This document shows, one piece after another, positions 27,210 to 34,640 of a DNA stretch of 46,721 nucleotides (the stretch's first letter is position 1; each line of letters starts with the position of its first letter). Location of the stretch: NCBI GenBank assembly GCA_052144935.1, contig JBKQPR010000359.1:1-46721 (forward strand). Direction: 5' to 3'. The DNA is from JOPF133 sp052144935 (GTDB taxonomy: Bacteria > Acidobacteriota > Terriglobia > Bryobacterales > Bryobacteraceae). The notes under the pieces were generated by a model. It was given only the letters and a program-made list of their open reading frames with translations. It searched no databases and was not told the DNA's origin. Both the position numbers and the translations under genes were made by a program.

Positions 27210-27452
27210 TCAGTTCTTGCCCTGGTCAATCCATCTGTCCAGGTCCTGAACGTCCAGCATCGTCCGGGCATCCGCCTTCACTGCTGGGAAGGCACCCCTA
27301 CTCAACAAAATCCGCACAGCGTTTGGCGTCCTGCCAACGTAGATTCCCGCCTGTTCCACCGTCAGCAGTCTTGGCTTCACACTTGCCATTTCCAAAAGCG
27401 GTTTCAATTCTTCCGCCACAGCCGCTGCAATAGCGTCTACGAGCATATCCAT
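27210..27452 (-). CDS. Excisionase-like helix-turn-helix protein
   Basis: This is an 80-residue protein. After a helical N-terminus (MDMLVDAIAAAVAEELKPLL) it has LLTVEQAGIYVGRTPNAVRILLSRG, then PAVKADARTMLDVQDLDRWI, the MerR-like winged-helix layout of the excisionase/DNA-binding HTH_17 family. Such proteins bend DNA for excision or regulate element genes. The ATG at 27452 was chosen for its upstream AGG; a longer frame to 27488 exists. Confidence 0.75.
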   Translation of the reverse strand: MDMLVDAIAAAVAEELKPLLEMASVKPRLLTVEQAGIYVGRTPNAVRILLSRGAFPAVKADARTMLDVQDLDRWIDQGKN

Positions 27453-27580
27453 TTCGTTACCTACTTTGCGTTGTAAAGTGACATGCACAGGCCGGGTGCC
27501 TGCTGCCTGCGTGCGTTACCCGGCCTGTGCCCCGCCTATTCAGCGGGAACTCGGGGCCTTCCTTGGTCCGCGAAAATGGC

Positions 27581-27922
27581 TTATTCCACCCAGAGCGTTA
27601 CTATCGGCCCCTGGTTGGCTGTGGTGGCGTCAAAGGCGTAATCGTTCGGGTTGACCCGGTTGCCTTCACCCGCAGCAATCGCAAAGTGTTCACAGTGGCC
27701 GTTTGCGGGAACGGGAAGGGGTGCAATCTTGACACCGGACGCGGACTTCACATAAGTGATTCCTGTGTCTGTGGTGTCTGCCCACACCTGGATTTTATGC
27801 ACCGCGCCGTTGGGGGGAAAGAATGCCAACTGCGCAGGCGTCAGCGCCGCCACAACGCTGGCCAAGGACACAGGCGTGCCCGGTGCGGGAACCGCGATTT
27901 TTCCCAATGGAATTGTTTGCAT
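27581..27922 (-). CDS. Small beta-rich phage-like protein
   Basis: The product is 113 residues with a start ATG at 27922 and a good AAGGAA site. The composition (GKIAVPAPGTPVSLASVVAA, VHKIQVWADTTDTGITYVKS, NRVNPNDYAFDATTANQGPI) is rich in Val, Thr, Ala and Pro with few charges, like small virion or decoration proteins of phages. No family was recognised with confidence. The open frame continues upstream to 28117, but that part is antisense-like overlap with the next gene. Confidence 0.55.
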   Translation of the reverse strand: MQTIPLGKIAVPAPGTPVSLASVVAALTPAQLAFFPPNGAVHKIQVWADTTDTGITYVKSASGVKIAPLPVPANGHCEHFAIAAGEGNRVNPNDYAFDATTANQGPIVTLWVE

Positions 27923-27977
27923 GAATGGTTTCCTTGAACGGGGCGCGGGGTCCGGAATCCTGACCCCGCGCCCAACG

Positions 27978-28349
27978 TTACGCTTTCGCGCCGTACTCTT
28001 CCGGCTTGGCCAGCCGGTGGGTGCCAGCGTCCAGAAGTTCGATGGCCCTTTCCTTCGGCACCTGGACCACATGGCCCAGCTTCGTGCGGACCCAACACAA
28101 GTCCGTGGGTTCATCACCGTGCGGCGCGGTCACCAGTTCATGCGTGCCCGCTTCCACAAGCTGGTTGGCCTGTTCCCGCGTCACTTGGCTGGGATGCCCC
28201 TGCCGTGCGGCCAGCCAGACATCATCCGGCAAAGCCGCGTTGCGCGCTTCGGTGCGCGCCTTGACTTCATCACCAATCACCTGCAACAGGCCGGTAATGG
28301 CTTCATCGGTCAGGCGCGAAACCGCGCCCTGTAGTTCGTCACTGTTCAT
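27978..28349 (-). CDS. Hypothetical phage-like protein
   Basis: This 123-residue protein has a helical N-terminus (LQGAVSRLTDEAITGLLQVI) and two similar segments, QANQLVEAGTHELVTAP and RAIELLDAGTHRLAKPE, which form an internal repeat of about 17 residues each. Function is unknown. AAGGAA lies upstream of the ATG. It is the middle gene of the leftward phage-like cluster. Confidence 0.5.
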   Translation of the reverse strand: MNSDELQGAVSRLTDEAITGLLQVIGDEVKARTEARNAALPDDVWLAARQGHPSQVTREQANQLVEAGTHELVTAPHGDEPTDLCWVRTKLGHVVQVPKERAIELLDAGTHRLAKPEEYGAKA

Positions 28350-28376
28350 GTTCGTTGTTCCTGATTCCTTGAAACG

Positions 28377-28640
28377 TTAAAGCGTGCGCAGGGCGCGCAC
28401 GGTGGCCGCGCGAATGACCGAAATCTCTTCGGGGGTCCAGGTCTGGGCAGGCCGGGCGTAGATGTCTGCGACCCAGTTTTCAAACAGGGTTTCCTGTTGC
28501 GTGGGGTTGAGGACCGCGCGATTCGCTGCGGCGGGAAGGGGCAACGGGTCAAGGGCCGCTTGCTGTTGCTGGTTGTATTCGTTGATGCCCGCGCGGAGTT
28601 CGTCAGCGGTCATCTGGTTGATGTCTTTTTCCTGTGGCAT
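28377..28640 (-). CDS. Hypothetical phage-like protein
   Basis: This 87-residue protein begins MPQEKDINQMTADELRAGIN, is Gln-rich near residues 20-30 and helical throughout. No family was recognised. Same-strand neighbours lie 27 and 29 bp away, which fits a single operon. Confidence 0.45.
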   Translation of the reverse strand: MPQEKDINQMTADELRAGINEYNQQQQAALDPLPLPAAANRAVLNPTQQETLFENWVADIYARPAQTWTPEEISVIRAATVRALRTL

Positions 28641-28669
28641 GTTGTTTTGTGTCGCTTTGGGAATGCAGG

Positions 28670-29404
28670 TTATCGGGCCACGTGCCCGGCGTAATTGGGA
28701 ATGCTTGCGGCAACTTCGGCGCGGGTGATTTTCCCCGTTGCCATCCGTCCCTGTTCCGCAGTGGCTTGGCGCTTCCGCTCTTCCCGCAGGGCATCTTCAG
28801 CCAGTCCGACTTGGCGCGTTGCTTCCTTTGCGGTTGCGCGCAGAGCTTCTGTCTGTTCGCTGATAACCGCCACTCGGTTGTCATTTCGGAAGATTCCGCT
28901 CTGAATCAGTTTGTCCAGAGTCCGCGCGTGGGACAGTGAAGCTGCGATGGACGCCAGCAACTCTTCAACGCGCCGCAGGTTCACCGCCGCTTCCAGCGTC
29001 TGGATGCGCCCAGCCGGAATGCGCTTGAACCGCAGCAAGTCCTGTGCATCGGTGAGCAACTGGACTTGATCCTGCGCGGGCCGCAGGAGTGCAGCCAACG
29101 CTTTCACGTCGCACGCCGATGTCATGGCAATGACTTCATCGGCTGATGCTAACAGCATGTGGCGCGCTTCCTGTGCGGCTTGCGAGTGCAGGCCGTCCAG
29201 TTCGGCCAGCGTGCGCGTTAGCTCGCGTTCGTACTTCTGCGCGTCCACATGCGCGGCCATTCTCTTTTCGTATTCGGGCACCGTTTGGCGGGCCATCTCT
29301 TCCAGCGCGGCAACATCTTCCGGCGTGAACGTGCTAGGTTTCACTTCCAGCAAGTCCAACACGGTCAAGTGCCCGTTACCAATCATCGTCATGGGTCCGG
29401 TCAT
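28670..29404 (-). CDS. Coiled-coil hypothetical phage-like protein
   Basis: This 244-residue, almost entirely helical protein has Glu/Ala/Arg/Gln-rich stretches over residues 30-225 and a short hydrophobic N-terminus (MIGNGHLTVLDLLEV). The C-terminus reads ASIPNYAGHVAR. It could be a scaffold- or tape-like structural protein, but no family was recognised. Confidence 0.5.
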   Translation of the reverse strand: MTGPMTMIGNGHLTVLDLLEVKPSTFTPEDVAALEEMARQTVPEYEKRMAAHVDAQKYERELTRTLAELDGLHSQAAQEARHMLLASADEVIAMTSACDVKALAALLRPAQDQVQLLTDAQDLLRFKRIPAGRIQTLEAAVNLRRVEELLASIAASLSHARTLDKLIQSGIFRNDNRVAVISEQTEALRATAKEATRQVGLAEDALREERKRQATAEQGRMATGKITRAEVAASIPNYAGHVAR

Positions 29405-29431
29405 TTTGTGTTCTCTTTCTTTGTGCGGTGA

Positions 29432-29665
29432 CTACATGCCCAGCACGGTAAGCAGCGCATCACACGCGCCGTACTCACTCGGATAGCGCAAGGGTTCATC
29501 CCGGTGGTACGCGCGGGACACCCAGGAAAACGAGTGGTCATCATTCTGAAAAACGATGCCCAGCGTGAGCTTTGGATGCTGTCTTAGGAACAGGGTGCCC
29601 CTGTTGCTGCGCTCCCAGCGCGTGTGGGGTGGCGGATTGTGGATTACGCGGGCCTGTTCCGTCAT
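29432..29665 (-). CDS. Small hypothetical protein coupled to the AlpA-like gene
   Basis: This 77-residue protein contains TRWERSNRGTLFLRQHPKLT and FSWVSRAYHRDEPLRYPSEY. The ATG at 29665 overlaps the TGA of the upstream regulator (ATGA), which supports this start over the longer frame at 29689. Function is unknown. Confidence 0.55.
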   Translation of the reverse strand: MTEQARVIHNPPPHTRWERSNRGTLFLRQHPKLTLGIVFQNDDHSFSWVSRAYHRDEPLRYPSEYGACDALLTVLGM

Positions 29666-29868
29666 TGCTTCAGGTTCTCCTGAAGCCATTGCCGTAGATC
29701 GGAAATTCTGTAGATCGGCAAGCGGCCCAAGCGGCTGCGGGGTGGGCCTTGTCCCAGCCGGTTCAATTTGAAAAGCTGCGCTTCCGAGATTCCAAGGAAC
29801 GCAGCCGCAGGCTTGTGGCGCAGCACTTCAACTGGCGCTGCACTTGGGGCGTTTAAACAGCTATTCAT
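29662..29868 (-). CDS. AlpA/excisionase-like DNA-binding protein
   Basis: This 68-residue protein has a MerR-like winged helix-turn-helix: KPAAAFLGISEAQLFKLNRLG, then GPPRSRLGRLPIYRISDLRQW. This is the classical AlpA/excisionase (HTH_17) pattern. One GTTTAAAC palindrome (29851-29858) lies within its first codons. It opens the leftward gene cluster and lies opposite the rightward cargo genes, a typical place for a control protein. Confidence 0.75.
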   Translation of the reverse strand: MNSCLNAPSAAPVEVLRHKPAAAFLGISEAQLFKLNRLGQGPPRSRLGRLPIYRISDLRQWLQENLKQ

Positions 29869-30153
29869 GACTCTTGTTGGTGGGGGGCTGCTTCGTGAGG
29901 TTTGGAGTCCTTGCGGAAGTTCGCGGGCGCGACTTCATAGCGCGTAATGGAACGTTCGCCAGACTCAAAACGAATCTAGCACGCGCCCGTAACCCTGTTT
30001 GGGCATCTTTTGCGGTTTGTTGTAGTTACGTGAAAACGAACAGGGGCTTTCGGAAGCAAATGGGGCTGGGGTCCGGGAACCGGTGGCCATCACTACTTGC
30101 ACTACTGCCCTTCACTACTTGGGCCGGGCTGTGCAACGTGGGACCATGGGGCC
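29869..30153. promoter_or_regulatory. Divergent promoter region between leftward cluster and cargo
   Basis: Genes diverge from this 285-bp gap. No gene is supported within it. A direct repeat CACTACTTGCACTACTGCCC / TTCACTACTTGGGCC (near 30090-30125) gives three CACTACT units, which could be a regulator-binding array for the rightward genes. A TCTAGCAC copy related to the element repeat lies at about 29976. Confidence 0.4.
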
Positions 30154-30429
30154 ATGACACAGCCAACGAACCTACCGGATTCCACGTTTCGCATGCGGGT
30201 CAAACTGGTTTCCACAGACGATGAAGAACTGCCGTTCAAGGGCTTCATGCTCATTCCAGAAGACCGTCTAGTCTTGCTGGAAAAGTTAGCCGCAGCAGCG
30301 CGGGACCTTGTGGCACGCCAGCGGGATGCCGTTCAAGACATCAACAACGTGGGCAAGGTGGAATCAGCCGTGAAGGCCCTTGGTGAACGGGTTAGCGAAT
30401 TGGGGAAGGTTTGGGATATTCCGAAGTGA
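30154..30429 (+). CDS. Small hypothetical protein upstream of cargo
   Basis: This 91-residue protein has a beta-rich N-terminal part (FRMRVKLVSTDDEELPFKGF, MLIPEDRLVLLEKL) and a long C-terminal amphipathic helix (VESAVKALGERVSELGKV). The ATG at 30154 was chosen over a more distant frame start. Its stop overlaps the next small open frame (TGATG). Function is unknown, and it is the first rightward gene of the element. Confidence 0.5.
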   Translation: MTQPTNLPDSTFRMRVKLVSTDDEELPFKGFMLIPEDRLVLLEKLAAAARDLVARQRDAVQDINNVGKVESAVKALGERVSELGKVWDIPK

Positions 30430-30533
30430 TGGACCTGCGGGCAGACGCGGCCCGGCTGTGGCGTCGAATCCTGACAGCGGCCCCGGACGCCAGCCGCGTG
30501 GCGCTGGCCCAAATCGCTGGGGTGCGGCCATGA
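30429..30533 (+). CDS. Possible 34-residue coupled small protein
   Basis: ATG at 30429 overlaps the previous TGA, giving MDLRADAARLWRRILTAAPD and 14 more residues. A further overlapping frame (ATGA, 30530-30604, 24 residues) follows. Both are too short for family recognition. The chained overlaps are the only support. Confidence 0.25.
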   Translation: MDLRADAARLWRRILTAAPDASRVALAQIAGVRP

Positions 30534-30599
30534 AGCCCGGTCGGTGTCTTGGCAATGCCCGCGCTGTTTGGGTGGTGGCCCTTACGTGCAGCGACCAGC

Positions 30600-30612
30600 A
30601 GTAGAATCTACT
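30600..30612. promoter_or_regulatory. Palindrome before the cargo gene
   Basis: AGTAGAATCTACT is a perfect 13-bp dyad placed directly before the ribosome-binding site (GAGGGA) of the 1154-residue protein. It is a possible operator or translation-controlling hairpin. Confidence 0.35.
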
Positions 30613-30623
30613 GAGGGAACGTT

Positions 30624-33600
30624 ATGAGTGGTGATTGGGAAAAGTGCCAGTTCGCCGTGGTCACGGCGCTACCGAAGGAATTCGCGGCAATGCTGGCGAT
30701 GCTCGATAGTGCGCGCCCCACTACCGTTTCCGGGGACCCGAATGATTACGCTTTTGGCAGAATACCGGCCATTGATGGCGCTGGCAATCATCACGTCGTA
30801 GTTGCACTCCAGAAGAAACCGGCTAACAACAGCGCATCAGCCGTGGCGTCCCACTTATCGCACAGCTTCCCGCATCTGGAACACGTGTTGATGGTCGGAA
30901 TTGCTGGTGGTGTTCCCCACCCCACCGACGCAGACAAGCACGTGCGCCTTGGCGATGTCGTTGTTAGCGATCAGAACGGCGTGGTTCAATATGACCACTT
31001 GAAAGTGGAATCTGAACAAGTGCTGGTGCGCAGCGCAGCTTCACCCCCATCCGCTGCCCTGCTTGGCAAGGTGCGCGTTCTGGAAGCGGCCCGACTCGCG
31101 GGCAGGTGCCCTTGGGAAGAGCATATAGCACGCGCTGTCGTTGAGGGTGCAGCACGGCCCGATACCTCAACGGACAGGCTGTTTGTTGCAGGTGTTGAAA
31201 CTCCGCACCCGATTGACGCCTACCGTCGTTCAGGCCAGCCGCGAATACACTACGGCCCCATCGGTTCATCCAACGCCCTGCTGAAAGACCCCGAGATTCG
31301 CGATGCACTCAGAGACAAGTTCGGCGTTCGCGCAATTGAGATGGAAGCGTCCGGCATTGCGGATGGCACTTGGACGGCTGGGCTGGGATACATCATCGTT
31401 CGCGGTATCAGCGACTATTGCGACCAGCACAAGAACGACGTGTGGCAAGGGTACGCAGCCGTTGCAGCCGCAAGTTATGCCCGCGCGCTAATCGAATCCT
31501 TCTCCGTTATTACCGACCCGGTGACCCAGCGCCAGCTACATGACGCCAAGGCCAAAATGGACGCGGCGCACGCGGCGCTGGATACCAACGATTTTGATAC
31601 CGCTGCGCAGTGCGCAGAAGATGGTGCTGACCTTGCGATGGCTGCGGGGGACAAGGACCTGGAACGGCGCACCATCTTGCAGGCGGTTCGCGCGTGGGGC
31701 GAACACATGGGTTGTCAGCACCTACAGGAAGCGGATATGGCTGCAACCAGCAAGCGCGCGCGAAAATTGGTGGAGAGACTACAAACGCTGGGTGAGCGAC
31801 CCGGAATCATCGCCCTGGAGTTGGCGCAACTGGGCCGCTTTGACCGGCCAGCGTCTGAGGTTCTTGAATACGTGGCCCAAGCGGGGGTTGACAAAGACCC
31901 AATCATCCGCGCTGAAGCACTGGTCATTCACCTTCATACGCTATGGCGCATGCAGGACCTGAATGCCGTGACTGACCTTGGGGCCACCGTGACGCAACTA
32001 GGCCAGATGGTCCCTGAAGACATGCGCTTGGTCATAGACGCTACGTGGCTGCGGACGCTGTGCAAAGCTGGCCAGTACCAGGACGCGCACGTTCGGGCGT
32101 TCGTGTCGCTGCTGGACGCAATGGCCAGCCCAGAGCACACCAGTTACCAGCGAACCGCAATGGTGATCGGGCAGGTAGCTTCGGAATTCAACATGGCAGG
32201 GAAGGTGAGCGAGTCACGCGCTCTTTGCGAAGCAGCGTACAGGGTGGTTGAAGGACATGCCGATGGCCGGATGCTCATGAACATCGCACTTCAGGCTGCC
32301 GAATTGTCCGCGCAACTGAAAGATGCGACCACGGCCAGACTTTACCTTGGACGCGCCGAATCCTGGGCAACCGAAGGCCGCGAAGACGCGGAATCAGCAG
32401 CCACGGCCCGCGCAAATGTGTTGTTCGCCAAGGGGCGCACCCTTGTACGCATCGCGGATCAAACCGAACCGGGCGACGAAGGTTTATATCGGGAAGCCTT
32501 TGACGCACTGCAATCCGCGCTCACCTTCGGAAACGACCATCGTTTGGAAATACAGGGCCAAGTCGATTTGTTCCTTGCCGATGTTTCTTGGTGGCTCGGA
32601 AGGACGGCAGTCAACATTGGGAATCTCACCAAGGCATGCGAGTGCCTGAAGGCTGTACGCTCAGACGCGGCCATGGCCAACCGGCATTTTCGCGAGGAAG
32701 TAGTGTCCCGCGCTTGGTTGCTCGAAGCCGAGTCACTGGCTTTAGCCGGGCGCGTGAGCGAAGCCGCAAGCACTGCCACAGCGCTGGTGAGCGATGCCCG
32801 GTTTAGCGAAGAGTCCAAGAAACGCGCGCGGAAATTTGAACGGTACCTAGATGAGCGCATACGGCCCCTACTGGACTGGTTCCACTCAGCAGACGCCTTG
32901 GCGATAGCTCGGGATTGTGGCGCGCGCGGGTTGCGGGGCGTGGTGGCAGAACAGGTGCGGCCCCTGCTTGGCTGGTGGCGCGATTGGCATGAAGAGAAGA
33001 GCGGAATTGAAACTCTCTTTTATGATTTCTGGGGCCGTGGCGGCTTCTCTGGAGTGGCTGCGGCGATTCGTGCTAAAGCCCATGCAGCTATCGCCGTGGA
33101 TGCCTGCTCGGTTGCTGAGATTCGTGATTGGGCGCGAATACTGTGCCCGCTTTTTGAAACGGTAGTAGTCAAGTGGAAGGGGGAACTCGGTAGCGGAATG
33201 GTGATTGTTCCCCAGCACGGTGATTTTTTGGGCGCTGGTGGCCATGGATACGCGGTTACCGCTGACCGCACCAGTGACAAGCGCTATGTCGTGTCGATGT
33301 CATGGGCCAACCCAATTCCGCCAGAAGTAACCACTTTTTTGGCGCGTGAAGCCCTTCCGCTATTCACCGCAGGCCGCTTATTAGTCTTTCCGGCCCCATT
33401 GATTGGGTGCTCCCAGTCCGCAGTTGGATGGACTGACAATCTCCTACTTGAAGGGCTGCTGGGTGGCATCGTAGGTGTTGCTAGGAAGTCAGCCCTCGAC
33501 GCAGATGCGCCACAGCGCGTACTGGACCTAAGCCGTGTGAAGCTTCCGTTCATCGACAACATCAGCATGAGCGACCTGGCATCTGTGCTTGACGATACTG

Positions 33601-34088
33601 ACCGTTGGACGGGTCCGCTTCGCAGGCACGTTATGAAAGCCTATGAAAGTGGTGACCTGAACAATGAACGATGGGCAAGTATCACCAGCCTTGAGCAGGA
33701 AATCCAAGATGCGTGCCGGGAACTCACAGAGGGTTGGACTGCGGTTGTCGGCGGGCGTGACTGGCGCGTTGCGCACCTGGACGCGTCCGTCGCGGCGGGT
33801 TCGCGTGGCCCCGCACATGCACCCGCACGTGAGCCAATTACCGGCCTGTTGCAGTCCGTCGCATCGGGCAACCGCGAAGTTGCGCCGTGGATTCCGTACT
33901 GGCGACTTCAGGACCGGGGCGGTTACCTGAACTGGACGTGTCCCTTGGATAACCAAGATACACCCCCGGACCAGGGAATGATGGCGCGAATGGCTGCAAT
34001 GGGCATGGAGAAATCACCTGAACTCCACTCATGGCTGTACCCCGGAACACCCGGTTGGTTTATGCCCCGCGCTGTGCGCATCACATAA
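30624..34088 (+). CDS. Nucleoside-phosphorylase-domain multidomain protein, candidate defence effector
   Basis: This is a 1154-residue protein. Residues 1-290 are a PNP/UDP-phosphorylase (MTAN-like) domain: VVTALPKEF (12-20), GIAGG (92-96), the ribose-binding IEMEASG (238-244) and RGISDYCDQHKND (260-272) with the catalytic-type D264. This version is typical of phosphorylase domains in immune proteins, where some cleave ATP. Residues 300-780 are helical, probably TPR-like repeats. Residues 790-1000 form a distinct mixed domain (FYDFWGRGGFSG, VVVKWKGELGSGMVIVPQHG) that I do not recognise. No P-loop is seen, so it is not a STAND ATPase. GAGGGA precedes the ATG. It is the largest gene of the element. 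Confidence 0.85.
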   Translation: MSGDWEKCQFAVVTALPKEFAAMLAMLDSARPTTVSGDPNDYAFGRIPAIDGAGNHHVVVALQKKPANNSASAVASHLSHSFPHLEHVLMVGIAGGVPHPTDADKHVRLGDVVVSDQNGVVQYDHLKVESEQVLVRSAASPPSAALLGKVRVLEAARLAGRCPWEEHIARAVVEGAARPDTSTDRLFVAGVETPHPIDAYRRSGQPRIHYGPIGSSNALLKDPEIRDALRDKFGVRAIEMEASGIADGTWTAGLGYIIVRGISDYCDQHKNDVWQGYAAVAAASYARALIESFSVITDPVTQRQLHDAKAKMDAAHAALDTNDFDTAAQCAEDGADLAMAAGDKDLERRTILQAVRAWGEHMGCQHLQEADMAATSKRARKLVERLQTLGERPGIIALELAQLGRFDRPASEVLEYVAQAGVDKDPIIRAEALVIHLHTLWRMQDLNAVTDLGATVTQLGQMVPEDMRLVIDATWLRTLCKAGQYQDAHVRAFVSLLDAMASPEHTSYQRTAMVIGQVASEFNMAGKVSESRALCEAAYRVVEGHADGRMLMNIALQAAELSAQLKDATTARLYLGRAESWATEGREDAESAATARANVLFAKGRTLVRIADQTEPGDEGLYREAFDALQSALTFGNDHRLEIQGQVDLFLADVSWWLGRTAVNIGNLTKACECLKAVRSDAAMANRHFREEVVSRAWLLEAESLALAGRVSEAASTATALVSDARFSEESKKRARKFERYLDERIRPLLDWFHSADALAIARDCGARGLRGVVAEQVRPLLGWWRDWHEEKSGIETLFYDFWGRGGFSGVAAAIRAKAHAAIAVDACSVAEIRDWARILCPLFETVVVKWKGELGSGMVIVPQHGDFLGAGGHGYAVTADRTSDKRYVVSMSWANPIPPEVTTFLAREALPLFTAGRLLVFPAPLIGCSQSAVGWTDNLLLEGLLGGIVGVARKSALDADAPQRVLDLSRVKLPFIDNISMSDLASVLDDTDRWTGPLRRHVMKAYESGDLNNERWASITSLEQEIQDACRELTEGWTAVVGGRDWRVAHLDASVAAGSRGPAHAPAREPITGLLQSVASGNREVAPWIPYWRLQDRGGYLNWTCPLDNQDTPPDQGMMARMAAMGMEKSPELHSWLYPGTPGWFMPRAVRIT

Positions 34089-34313
34089 ATGGATGGTTGC
34101 CGGTTGCTGGGCGCGGGCAGGAAATCAGGGTCACGTTCGGGTTTTGCTGCGGACCTGAAGTATCTACCCGCGTACAAGGACTACGGCCAAGCGCTCACGT
34201 GGCTTCAACAGTTCGTCCACCAGAACGCCACGAAACAGCAACAGGGAACCGCGTTGCTGGTGCTGGCCGCACTGTTCGGCGTGGTGGCGCTGATGGGCAG
34301 CGATAGGGAGTGA
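34089..34313 (+). CDS. Small single-pass membrane protein coupled to the phosphorylase-domain gene
   Basis: This 74-residue product starts at the base immediately after the stop of the upstream gene, so the two are probably co-expressed. The N-terminal third is basic (GAGRKSGSRSG), the middle helical (YGQALTWLQQFVHQNATKQQ) and the C-terminus a membrane helix (GTALLVLAALFGVVALMG). It could be a membrane partner or effector of the upstream protein, but nothing in its sequence proves this. Confidence 0.5.
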   Translation: MDGCRLLGAGRKSGSRSGFAADLKYLPAYKDYGQALTWLQQFVHQNATKQQQGTALLVLAALFGVVALMGSDRE

Positions 34314-34347
34314 AGGGGCGCGCCGTGCCCAACCCCAATAAATCCAT

Positions 34348-34367
34348 GTGCTAGATTTTGTGCTAGA
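34348..34367 (+). promoter_or_regulatory. Paired GTGCTAGA repeat near attR
   Basis: GTGCTAGA at 34348-34355 and 34360-34367, 12 bp apart, mirrors the pair near attL (21084-21102) in the same orientation. Confidence 0.5.
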
Positions 34368-34461
34368 CGTGGTGGGAAACCTGAAATATCGGCGGGAATC
34401 CAGCCCAGCTAAGTGGCTTATTTTTCTTTCTAAGTCTTTCTGGGGATTGGCTTTAATCGGA

Positions 34462-34504
34462 TTCGTAGCCAGACGCTCTATCCAACTGAGCTACGGGCGC
34501 GCAC
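34462..34504. repeat. attR (43-bp core repeat; tRNA-Arg 5' half)
   Basis: Forty-three bases identical to attL. This is the displaced 5' half of the original tRNA-Arg gene, still next to its original upstream chromosomal DNA (34505 onward). On its own it cannot make a tRNA. Confidence 0.9.
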
Positions 34505-34640
34505 GCCGGAGAATGGCTTCTTTCACTGTATCCAACACGCACCGGTTTCGCAACATCGAGTCTGGGAAACTCTGGGAAACTGGAAACTGGCTAGCACCCC
34601 GCGGCCGGGATTTCGAACACTCCGGTCTGCCACAATAGCA

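Larger units (their letters stand above)
20992..34504. mobile_element. 13.5-kb integrated element in tRNA-Arg (satellite/prophage-like)
   Basis: The element is bounded by identical 43-bp direct repeats (20992-21034 and 34462-34504), which are the 5' half of the tRNA-Arg(ACG) gene plus four upstream bases. It encodes a tyrosine integrase near the left end, excisionase-like and MucR-like regulators, phage-type small proteins and a terminase-small-subunit-like protein. No recognisable portal, capsid, large terminase, tail, lysis or conjugation genes are seen. Almost all genes from 29868 to 21187 run leftward. The probable cargo (30154-34313) runs rightward. Size and content fit a phage satellite or a reduced prophage carrying a defence gene. 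Confidence 0.9.

Noticed and set aside
30624..34088. STAND/NLR-type ATPase with a phosphorylase effector
   Set aside because: No Walker A or Walker B motif is visible between the phosphorylase domain and the C-terminus.
34462..34504. Second tRNA-Arg gene
   Set aside because: Only the 5' half is present; the 3' half and T-arm are missing, so it is the attR remnant.
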